Part shown: in pieces, positions 44,190 to 51,418 of the stretch
Numbering within the stretch: position 1 is the first letter of the stretch
Layout of the letters: every line of letters starts with the position of its first letter
NCBI RefSeq assembly: GCF_001571005.1
Contig: NZ_BCST01000009.1
Span: 54,927 to 118,926 of the forward strand
Length of the DNA stretch: 64,000 bases
Origin: Herbiconiux solani NBRC 106740
Lineage (GTDB): Bacteria > Actinomycetota > Actinomycetes > Actinomycetales > Microbacteriaceae
Direction of reading: 5' to 3'
Translations under genes and position numbers: made by a program
Notes under the pieces: model-generated
What the model saw: the letters and a program-made list of their open reading frames with translations, nothing else
Told to the model about the DNA's origin: nothing
Databases searched by the model: none

Positions 44190-44906
44190 ATGTCCGACAG
44201 CGAGACCAGCCAGGAGAACCGGGGCCAGCTGGCGTACGCAGCCCTCCGTGAGGCGATCATGGAGAACGCCTTGAAGCCCGGGACGAAGTTGCCCGAGGGC
44301 GACCTCGGCGCGCACTTCGGGGTGAGCCGCACGCTCATCCGGGCCGCGCTGGCACGACTCGCATCCGAGGGCCTGGTGGATGTCGGCAAGACGAAGTCGG
44401 CGACGGTCGCGCAGCCGAGCCGCGAAGAGGCCGAGGAGGCGTTCGCCGTGCGCCGCGCCCTCGAGCGCGAGGTCGCCCGGCTGGTGGCCGCGCGCTGGAG
44501 CCCCGCGCTCGAGAAGACGCTGCGGGCGCACATCGAGCAGGAGCGCAGCGCCTCGGAGGCCGGGCAGCACAAGCTGTCGGTGCGGCTGGGGGCCGAGTTC
44601 CACATCCTGCTCGCCGAGATGACGGGGAATGCGCTGCTGCGGCGGTACGTGTTCGAGATCCTGGGCCGCACGACGCTGATCATCGCGGTGCACGGCCAGG
44701 CGCATCCGCAGGCCGACAGCCTCGCCGAGCACCTCGAGCTGATCGAGGCGCTGAAGAAGGGCGACCGGGCCCTGGCCGAGGGGATCGTCGACCGGCACAT
44801 CATCGCGGTCGAGGATCGCGCGCTCAGCCGGGCCGAGGAGGAGCCTGCGGCGCTCGCCGACATCCTGACCCGCTTCGCGCCTGCGCCTGCGCCCGCCTCC
44901 CGCTGA
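44190..44906 (+). CDS. GntR-family (FadR/FCD subfamily) regulator
   Basis: A 238-residue regulator. The winged helix-turn-helix (LAYAALREAIMENALKPGTKL then EGDLGAHFGVSRTLIRAALARL, residues 14-57) is followed by a helical FCD ligand domain with AEFHILLAEMTGN and HLELIEALKKGD; conserved His residues would hold a metal. Divergent placement suggests control of the DUF1989-flavin-reductase-binding-protein unit by its substrate. Three bases after its stop lies copy 4 of the dispersed palindrome. Confidence 0.87.
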   Translation: MSDSETSQENRGQLAYAALREAIMENALKPGTKLPEGDLGAHFGVSRTLIRAALARLASEGLVDVGKTKSATVAQPSREEAEEAFAVRRALEREVARLVAARWSPALEKTLRAHIEQERSASEAGQHKLSVRLGAEFHILLAEMTGNALLRRYVFEILGRTTLIIAVHGQAHPQADSLAEHLELIEALKKGDRALAEGIVDRHIIAVEDRALSRAEEEPAALADILTRFAPAPAPASR

Positions 44907-44908
44907 CA

Positions 44909-44993
44909 CCCCCGACTGTCCTCGACCCGTCACTCCTTGTCGCCATCGGCCGGGAATAGCGACAACAAGTGACGGATCGAGGACAGTCGGGGG
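44909..44993. repeat. Dispersed palindromic element, copy 4 (longest)
   Basis: Two 38-base arms (CCCCCGACTGTCCTCGA... and complement) with a 9-base loop CGGCCGGGA; 34 of 38 positions pair. It lies between GntR and DeoR genes read in the same direction and could stop GntR transcription as a hairpin. Confidence 0.9.
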
Positions 44994-45060
44994 GAGTCTC
45001 GGACGGTTGCGGACGAGGGGGCGTCCGGTAGCCTCGGCCTGGACGCGAGAGGAAGGTCGG

Positions 45061-45813
45061 ATGGCATCGGTGATCAGCGCGGAACGGCGCGAACGGCTGC
45101 TCGCGCGCCTCGACTCCGACGGCGTCATCCGCCTCGAGGAGTCGGCGCTCGAGCTCGGCGTCTCGACCATGACCGTGCGCCGCGACCTCGAGGGGCTCGA
45201 GCGCGAGGGCATCCTGGTCCGCGTGCGCGGCGGCGCGGTCGCGACCGTGAAGGCCCAGCCCTTCGCCGAACGCCAGGGCGTCGACGACCTGGCCAAGACC
45301 GAGATCGCCCGCAAGGCCCTCGACCTGGTGCCGGCCACCGGCACCATCGCCGTCGACGCCTCCTCGACCTCGGGCCACCTGGTCGCCGCCGTGCGCGGCG
45401 CCGCAGACCTCGTCGTCGCCACCAACTCGGCCCACAACCACGCGCGGGCCCGCACCCTCCGGGGCGTCCGCGCGATCCTGCTCGGCGGCGAGCTCGAGCC
45501 GCAGACCGAGAGCTTCGTCGGCCCGATCGCCTGCGGGGCCGCCGCGATGCTCAACTACGACCGCTTCTTCACCTCGGCGAGCGCCGCCGACACAGAGCGC
45601 GGCACGAGCGAGACCATCATCGAAGAGGCCCAGGTCAAGCGCGAACTCGTCCGCGCCTCGCGGGAGACCGTGCTGCTGATCACCTCGGCCAAGCTCGGCC
45701 GCCGCGCGACCGCGGCCGGGATCCCCTGGTCGGACATCTCGATCGTCGTGACCGAACTCGACCCCACTGACCGGCAGCTGGACGGATTGCGAACTCTCGT
45801 CGAACTGCGTTGA
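45061..45813 (+). CDS. DeoR-family regulator of rhamnose module 2
   Basis: A 250-residue sugar-phosphate-responsive regulator. The N-terminal helix-turn-helix is IRLEESALELGVSTMTVRRDL (about residues 20-40) and the sensor has DASSTSGHLVAAV, the phosphate-binding ATNSAHNHARA and VTSAKLGRRATAAGI type motifs (ITSAKLGRR). It lies 64 bases before rhaD in the same direction, so control of rhaD-rhaB by rhamnulose-1-phosphate or a similar metabolite is inferred. GAGAGGAAGG before ATG 45061 is a good ribosome site. Its final codons carry the -35 box of the rhaD promoter. Confidence 0.87.
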   Translation: MASVISAERRERLLARLDSDGVIRLEESALELGVSTMTVRRDLEGLEREGILVRVRGGAVATVKAQPFAERQGVDDLAKTEIARKALDLVPATGTIAVDASSTSGHLVAAVRGAADLVVATNSAHNHARARTLRGVRAILLGGELEPQTESFVGPIACGAAAMLNYDRFFTSASAADTERGTSETIIEEAQVKRELVRASRETVLLITSAKLGRRATAAGIPWSDISIVVTELDPTDRQLDGLRTLVELR

Positions 45814-45852
45814 CGCTCCGCATCCCGCCTGTTATGTTTTGTGAAGTTCACA
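45810..45852 (+). promoter_or_regulatory. Promoter and palindromic operator of rhaD-rhaB
   Basis: TTGACG (45810-45815), a 17-base spacer and TATGTT (45833-45838) form a good promoter starting in the DeoR stop region. Right after it, TGTGAA-G-TTCACA (45840-45852) is a perfect palindrome over the transcription start, the expected place for a repressor. Confidence 0.75.
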
Positions 45853-45877
45853 CGACATGACATCCGATGGAGCATCC

Positions 45878-47914
45878 ATGACCTCGCAGGCCGCCGCCGA
45901 TCTGATCGCGCGCTCGAACCGTCTCGGTTCCGACCCGAAGAACACCAACTACGCCGGCGGCAACACCTCCGCCAAGGGTGTCGAGACCGACCCGGTGACC
46001 GGTGAGGATGTCGAGCTTATGTGGGTCAAGGGCTCGGGCGGCGACCTCGGCACCCTCAAGGAGTCGGGTCTCGCGGTGCTGCGGGTCGATCGCCTCCGCG
46101 CGCTGCAGAACGTCTATCCCGGCGTCGACCGCGAGGACGAGATGGTCGCCGCCTTCGACTACACGCTCTTCGGCAAGGGCGGCGCGGCCCCCAGCATCGA
46201 CACCGCCATGCACGGTCTGGTCGACGCGAAGCACGTCGACCACCTGCACCCCGACTCCGGCATCGCCATCGCGACGGCGGCCGACGGCGAAGAGCTCACG
46301 CAGAAGATCTTCGGCGACAAGGTCGTCTGGGTGCCGTGGCGCCGCCCCGGCTTCCAGCTCGGGCTCGACATCGCCGAGATCAAGCGGCAGAACCCGAACG
46401 CGATCGGCACGATCCTCGGCGGTCACGGCATCACCGCCTGGGGCGAGACGAGCGAGGAGAGCGAGAAGAACTCGCTCTGGATCATCGACACCGCCGCCGC
46501 CTATATCGCCGAGCACGGCCGCACCGAGCCCTTCGGTCCCGCACTCGAAGGCTACGGCGCCCTGCCCGAGGCCGAGCGCCGCGCGAAGGCCGCCGCCCTC
46601 GCCCCGACCATCCGCGGTCTCGCCTCGACCGACAAGGCCCAGGTCGGCTCGTTCACCGACGCCGGCGTCGTGCTCGACTTCCTCGCCAGCACCGAGCACC
46701 CGCGCCTCGCCGCGCTGGGCACCAGCTGCCCCGACCACTTCCTGCGCACCAAGGTGAAGCCGATGGTGCTCGACCTGCCCGCCGACGCGTCGATCGAGGA
46801 CTCCGTCGCCCGCCTGAAGGAGCTGCACGCCGAGTACCGCGCCGACTACCAGGCCTACTACGACCGCAACGCCACCGCCGACAGCCCCGCGCTCCGCGGT
46901 GCCGACCCGGCGATCGTGCTGGTCCCGGGCGTCGGGATGTTCTCCTACGGCGCCAACAAGCAGACCGCCCGCGTGGCCGGCGAGTTCTACATCAACGCCA
47001 TCAACGTGATGCGCGGCGCCGAGTCGCTGTCGACCTACGCTCCCATCGACGAGGCCGAGAAGTTCCGCATCGAGTACTGGGCGCTCGAGGAGGCCAAGCT
47101 GCAGCGCCTGCCGAAGCCGAAGTCGCACGCGACGCGCATCGCGCTGGTGACCGGTGCCGCATCCGGGATCGGGAAGGCCATCGCCACCCGCCTCGCCGCC
47201 GAGGGCGCCTGCGTCGTGATCGCCGATCTCGACCTCGAGAAGGCCCAGGCCGCTGCGGCCGAGCTCGGCAACACGGATGTCGCGATCGGGGTGCGCGCCG
47301 ACGTGACGAGCGAGGCCGACATCGCCGCCGGCATCCAGGCCGCCCTGCTGCAGTTCGGCGGGCTCGACCTCGTGGTCAACAACGCGGGACTGTCGATCTC
47401 GAAGCCGCTGCTGGAGACCACCGAGAAGGATTGGGACCTGCAGCACGACGTGATGGCCAAGGGCTCGTTCCTGGTCTCGAAGGCCGCCGCGCGCGTGCTG
47501 ATCGAGCAGGATCTCGGGGGCGACATCATCTACATCTCGTCGAAGAACTCCGTCTTCGCCGGCCCGAACAACATCGCCTACTCGGCGACCAAGGCCGACC
47601 AGGCCCACCAGGTGCGGTTGCTTGCCGCCGAGCTCGGCGAGTACGGCATCAAGGTGAACGGCATCAACCCGGACGGCGTCGTGCGTGGCTCGGGCATCTT
47701 CTCCAGCGGCTGGGGCGCGAAGCGCGCCGCGGTCTACGGCGTGCCCGAGGAGGAGCTGGGCGCCTACTACGCCCAGCGCACCCTGCTGAAGCGCGAGGTG
47801 CTCCCCGACCACGTGGCCAACGCGGTGGCCGTGCTCACCGGCAGCGACCTCACCCACACGACCGGGCTGCACATCCCGGTCGACGCCGGTGTCGCCGCGG
47901 CCTTCCTCCGCTAG
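45878..47914 (+). CDS. rhaD: Bifunctional rhamnulose-1-phosphate aldolase / lactaldehyde dehydrogenase
   Basis: A 678-residue fusion. The N-terminal two-thirds is a class II aldolase/adducin domain (GGNTSAKG, KGSGGDLGTLKESGL, DHLHPDSGIAIA metal site) that would split L-rhamnulose-1-phosphate to DHAP and L-lactaldehyde. From about residue 420 an SDR domain follows, with TGAASGIG and active-site Y568 and K572 (IAYSATKAD), to oxidise lactaldehyde to L-lactate. This is the arrangement called RhaEW/YuxG in Bacillus and found in many actinobacteria. ATG 45878 has GGAG in front; an ATG seven codons earlier does not. Confidence 0.92.
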   Translation: MTSQAAADLIARSNRLGSDPKNTNYAGGNTSAKGVETDPVTGEDVELMWVKGSGGDLGTLKESGLAVLRVDRLRALQNVYPGVDREDEMVAAFDYTLFGKGGAAPSIDTAMHGLVDAKHVDHLHPDSGIAIATAADGEELTQKIFGDKVVWVPWRRPGFQLGLDIAEIKRQNPNAIGTILGGHGITAWGETSEESEKNSLWIIDTAAAYIAEHGRTEPFGPALEGYGALPEAERRAKAAALAPTIRGLASTDKAQVGSFTDAGVVLDFLASTEHPRLAALGTSCPDHFLRTKVKPMVLDLPADASIEDSVARLKELHAEYRADYQAYYDRNATADSPALRGADPAIVLVPGVGMFSYGANKQTARVAGEFYINAINVMRGAESLSTYAPIDEAEKFRIEYWALEEAKLQRLPKPKSHATRIALVTGAASGIGKAIATRLAAEGACVVIADLDLEKAQAAAAELGNTDVAIGVRADVTSEADIAAGIQAALLQFGGLDLVVNNAGLSISKPLLETTEKDWDLQHDVMAKGSFLVSKAAARVLIEQDLGGDIIYISSKNSVFAGPNNIAYSATKADQAHQVRLLAAELGEYGIKVNGINPDGVVRGSGIFSSGWGAKRAAVYGVPEEELGAYYAQRTLLKREVLPDHVANAVAVLTGSDLTHTTGLHIPVDAGVAAAFLR

Positions 47915-47917
47915 GCT
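47912..47917 (+). promoter_or_regulatory. Internal -10 box in the rhaD stop, leaderless rhaB start
   Basis: TAGGCT begins with the rhaD stop codon (TAG) and ends seven bases before the rhaB ATG (47925). It could give a separate leaderless rhaB mRNA. Confidence 0.4.
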
Positions 47918-47924
47918 CGCGCGC

Positions 47925-49352
47925 ATGACCGCAGCAGTCGCCGCCGTCGACCTCGGCGCCACGAGCGGCCGCGTGATGCTCGGGTACGTGGGCCACGACG
48001 AGCTGCGGCTCGTGCCGGTGGCCCGCTTCCCGAACAACCCGGTGCGCATCCTCGACGGCCTGCACTGGAACATCCTCGAGCTCTACCGCAACGTCGTCGT
48101 CGGCCTCGGCTCGGCGGTGCGCGAGGAACCCGACATCCGCAGCATCGCGGTCGACTCCTGGGCCGTCGACTACGCGCTGATGCGGGGCGGGCGGATGCTC
48201 GGCAATCCGTACCACTACCGCGACGAGCGCACGGCGGCCGGTGTCGCGGCGACGCACGCGCTCACCGGGCCGGCCGAGCTGTACGCGGCGAACGGCCTGC
48301 AGTTCCTCAGCTTCAACACGCTCTACCAGCTGGCGGCCGAGCGCGTGGCCGGGTCGCTCGACCAGGCCGACTCGATGCTGCTGATCCCGGATCTGGTGAA
48401 CTTCTGGCTGACCGGCGCCTCGCGCGCCGAGCAGACCAACGCCTCGACCACCGGGCTGCTGAACGTGCACAGCGGGCAGTGGGACGAGGAGCTGGTCACG
48501 CGGCTCGGCCTGCCCCGCGGCATCCTGCCCGAGGTGATCGCCCCGGGTTCGACCGTGGGCTCCCTGCTGCCTGCGGTCGCGGCCGAGATCGGCGCCTCGC
48601 CGTCGCTCGCCGTGAGCGCGGTCGGGTCGCACGACACGGCGTCCGCCGTGGTCGCGGTGCCGGCGACCGGGGACGACTTCGCCTACATCTCCAGCGGCAC
48701 CTGGTCGCTCGTGGGGGTGGAGCTCGAGCATCCGGTGGTCTCGGAGGCGAGTCGCGAGGCGGGCTTCACGAACGAGGGCGGGGTCGACGGCCGCATCCGC
48801 TACCTCACCAATGTCTCAGGGCTCTGGCTGCTCTCGGAGTCGGTGCGAACCTGGGAGCGCTCGGGCGAGCAGATCGACCTGCCGAGCCTGATCTCGGCGG
48901 CGGCCGCCGTGCGGGGACCGGTCGCCGTCTTCGACGCCGGCGACCCCCGGTTCATCGCCCCCGGCGACATGCCGGCGAGGATCGCCGAGTGGTGCGCCGA
49001 GAACGGGATCGCCGCTCCTCAGAGTCGCGCCGAGTTCGCCCGGAGCATCCTCGAGAGCCTCGCCGAGGCCTATGCCGGAGCGATCGAGCGCGCCTCGGCC
49101 CTCTCGGGGAAGCGGATCGAGGTCATCCACGTCGTGGGCGGCGGATCGCAGAACACGCTGCTCTGCCAGCTGACCGCCGACCGCACCGGGCGGCCCGTGC
49201 TGGCCGGCCCGATGGAGGCCACGGCGATCGGCAACGTGCTCGTGCAAGCGCGGGCGCAGGGCCTGATCGCGGGCGACGCGTCGCTCGAGGGGCTCCGCGC
49301 GCTCGTGGCCAAGACCTTCTCGCCTGTTCGCTACGAGCCCAGCGCACACTGA
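47925..49352 (+). CDS. rhaB: Rhamnulokinase
   Basis: A 475-residue FGGY-family carbohydrate kinase that phosphorylates L-rhamnulose with ATP. It has AAVDLGATSGRVML at the start, DSWAVDYALM in the first domain, PYHYRDERT, SHDTASAVVAVPA with the catalytic Asp, YISSGTWSLVGVE and HVVGGGSQNTLLCQLTADRTG in the ATP site. These match rhamnulokinases rather than xylulo- or gluconokinases. It lies ten bases after rhaD, completing isomerase, kinase and aldolase steps over the two rhamnose modules. Confidence 0.93.
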   Translation: MTAAVAAVDLGATSGRVMLGYVGHDELRLVPVARFPNNPVRILDGLHWNILELYRNVVVGLGSAVREEPDIRSIAVDSWAVDYALMRGGRMLGNPYHYRDERTAAGVAATHALTGPAELYAANGLQFLSFNTLYQLAAERVAGSLDQADSMLLIPDLVNFWLTGASRAEQTNASTTGLLNVHSGQWDEELVTRLGLPRGILPEVIAPGSTVGSLLPAVAAEIGASPSLAVSAVGSHDTASAVVAVPATGDDFAYISSGTWSLVGVELEHPVVSEASREAGFTNEGGVDGRIRYLTNVSGLWLLSESVRTWERSGEQIDLPSLISAAAAVRGPVAVFDAGDPRFIAPGDMPARIAEWCAENGIAAPQSRAEFARSILESLAEAYAGAIERASALSGKRIEVIHVVGGGSQNTLLCQLTADRTGRPVLAGPMEATAIGNVLVQARAQGLIAGDASLEGLRALVAKTFSPVRYEPSAH

Positions 49353-49442
49353 TCCCACGCTCAGGTTCGGTGCGCCCGGACCGTGTCAGAATTGCACGCC
49401 AGGCCATTTCCGAATCGGCTACAGAAGGTGCGACCCGACGAC

Positions 49443-50126
49443 ATGCGACGTGAACTGAACATCGTCAGCTACAACCTGCGAAAGCACCACGCGAGCGGCG
49501 AGCTGATCGACCTGTCGAAGCTCTACGACATCGACATCCTTTGCCTGCAGGAGTGCGACACCGCCGACATGCCCGAGCGCATCCAGCACCTCGTGCTCGC
49601 CGACTCGACGAAGACCAACCGGCTGGGGCTCGCGATCTACTACCGCGAGTCGCGGTTCGATCTCGTGACCACGCGGGTCTTCGCCCTGCGCAAGTCGATG
49701 CACGACCGCGTGATGGCGCCGGCGCACGAGCGGCTGCTCGCCGCGAAGCTGTTCGACAAGGAGCTCGGGCGCGAGCTGCTGGTCGGCTCGTTCCACGCCG
49801 CGCCGCTCACCGCCACGAACTCGCTGCGTCGCAAGCAGATCGCGGCCGCGCACGGGGCGCTGCGGATCATGGGCCCGGGGCTGCCGACCGTGATGGTGGG
49901 CGACTACAACTACCCGTGGTTCCGCAACAACCTGAGTGAGCGGATGGAGGAGTCGGGCTACCTGCTCTCGTTCAGCGACAAGCCGACCTACGCCCGGTAC
50001 AAGTACTTCAAGGGTCACTTCGACTTCGTGACCTCGGCGCACACCCGTATCGACTCGATCGACACGCTCCCGCAGGGTGAGAGCGACCACCTCCCCATCC
50101 TCATCGTGGCGGGCGTCGAGGACTAG
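49443..50126 (+). CDS. Endonuclease/exonuclease/phosphatase family protein
   Basis: A 227-residue protein with the EEP (DNase I-like) fold: LNIVSYNLRKH, the metal-binding Glu in CLQECDT, VGDYNYPW and a final SDHLPI with the catalytic His. It may act on nucleic acid or a phosphoester; secretion is not indicated. Start is uncertain: ATG 49443 begins just before the domain, while GTG 49428 and GTG 49383 are in frame. The stop overlaps that of the convergent LAETG protein in the tetranucleotide CTAG. Confidence 0.78.
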   Translation: MRRELNIVSYNLRKHHASGELIDLSKLYDIDILCLQECDTADMPERIQHLVLADSTKTNRLGLAIYYRESRFDLVTTRVFALRKSMHDRVMAPAHERLLAAKLFDKELGRELLVGSFHAAPLTATNSLRRKQIAAAHGALRIMGPGLPTVMVGDYNYPWFRNNLSERMEESGYLLSFSDKPTYARYKYFKGHFDFVTSAHTRIDSIDTLPQGESDHLPILIVAGVED

Positions 50127-51271
50127 CCCCGCCCCACCCCGCCTCGGGTCCGTCGGCCCGCCCGGGTTGCCAGCAGCAGCGCGGCAACGCCGAACCCCGT
50201 GATCGACAGGGCCAGCGAGACCGGGATCGTCGGGGCGGCCCCCGTCTCGGCAAGCGCCGTCGTGCCGTCGGCCGCCGCTGGTGCATCCCGATCATCGGCA
50301 TCGGGTGAAACAGCGTCGGGCTGGGCGACGCGCACCTCGCGGATATCGCTGGTGGAGGCACTGGCTCCCGCGAAGTAGGTGTCTCCCGAGTAGACGGCGG
50401 TGATCTCGAAGGGGCCAGGGCCGACGGGTCGATAGCGGATGGAAGCATTCGATGAGGTGAACAGCCACATCCGGCCGATGGACTCACCCGAGACGAAGAA
50501 GTCGATGTAGCCCACGGGCCGTGTCCCGTTCTTCCCCTCGAGGGGCAGCCCGCGCATCAGGACACCCGCACTGATGGTGATCGGCCCTCCTTCGGCGGCC
50601 GGCCCTTCTTGGGTGGCGACGAGACTCACGCTCGTCTCACCGGGAGTGATGGTGATGAGCGCGCGCGCTACCGAGGGTTCGAGCAGAGAACCGTCGGCGG
50701 GGAAGAAGTCGGCATTGATGGCGAACTGGCCGGGCGCCAGGATGTAGGGCCCAACGTAGCCGTCGCTCCCCCGAACGGCCCAGAGGTAGCTAACCTTTCC
50801 GTCGACGAGCTGCTCGTAGCCGGTCGAGGCACCGTCGTAGATGCGAAAGCGTACGGCGCCGACAGCCGGCGCCCCGTTCTCGTCGACCACCTCGACCGTG
50901 TAGACCAGCGGGCTGCCGAAAGGCATCGTCGTCGGCGTGAGGATCGTGGTGGTCGTGGCGAGCGGGCGCTCGGGGGCCGGGGCGACCTCCGGGTCGGCCG
51001 ACGGCTCGGGTGCGGCCGGGGTCTCCGGGTCGGCAGACGGCTCGGGCGCGACCGGGGTCTCCGGGTCGGCGGACGGCTCGGGCGCAGCCAGGACCTCCGG
51101 CGCAGCCGACGGCTCGTCGACCGAGATCGTTGTCGATCCGGGTGCGGGGGGCGATTCCGCGAACGCGGCTGACGCAGGCACGAGCAGGCTCACCAGCAAC
51201 GTGAGGCCAGCGACGAGGCCGGCCGGCCTCCCTCCGTGTCGACGTCGGTCGGCAGTGGACTTTCTGAACAT
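50123..51271 (-). CDS. Secreted Ig-like-repeat protein with LAETG sorting signal
   Basis: A 382-residue exported protein: signal peptide (to ASAAFAES), three Pro-rich repeats of APEPSADPET, two to three bacterial Ig-like domains (units TTILTPTTMPFGSPLVYTVEV and VSLVATQEGPAAEGGPITISA, with GPGPFEITAVYSGDTYF as closing strand) and, at 340-344, LAETG followed by a helix and a basic end. Sortase anchoring is likely. It shares its layout and the stretch DGTTALAETGA with the protein at 59758-60807, so the two are paralogues. Function is probably wall-associated. Confidence 0.78.
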   Translation of the reverse strand: MFRKSTADRRRHGGRPAGLVAGLTLLVSLLVPASAAFAESPPAPGSTTISVDEPSAAPEVLAAPEPSADPETPVAPEPSADPETPAAPEPSADPEVAPAPERPLATTTTILTPTTMPFGSPLVYTVEVVDENGAPAVGAVRFRIYDGASTGYEQLVDGKVSYLWAVRGSDGYVGPYILAPGQFAINADFFPADGSLLEPSVARALITITPGETSVSLVATQEGPAAEGGPITISAGVLMRGLPLEGKNGTRPVGYIDFFVSGESIGRMWLFTSSNASIRYRPVGPGPFEITAVYSGDTYFAGASASTSDIREVRVAQPDAVSPDADDRDAPAAADGTTALAETGAAPTIPVSLALSITGFGVAALLLATRAGRRTRGGVGRG

Positions 51272-51343
51272 GATTCCCCCCGGGGCTCGGCGCGACGAAG
51301 TCGTCACATTCAGGAGTGTCCGGTCGAGAAGAATTGTTCCCTG

Positions 51344-51359
51344 CGGGGGTTAACCCCCG
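51344..51359. promoter_or_regulatory. Perfect 16-bp palindrome between LAETG protein and two-component genes
   Basis: CGGGGGTTAACCCCCG lies in the 147-base divergent gap. It could be an operator or, as a hairpin, a structural element. The centre GTTAAC is A/T rich for this DNA. Confidence 0.5.
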
Positions 51360-51406
51360 GAGGGATCGGGTGGGGGGCTCCCTCGTGGGGGCGGGAGGGC
51401 GCGCCC

Positions 51407-51412
51407 TACGGT
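51407..51412 (+). promoter_or_regulatory. -10 box of the histidine kinase gene, leaderless arrangement
   Basis: TACGGT ends six bases before GTG 51419. Confidence 0.4.
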
Positions 51413-51418
51413 GGAGAC

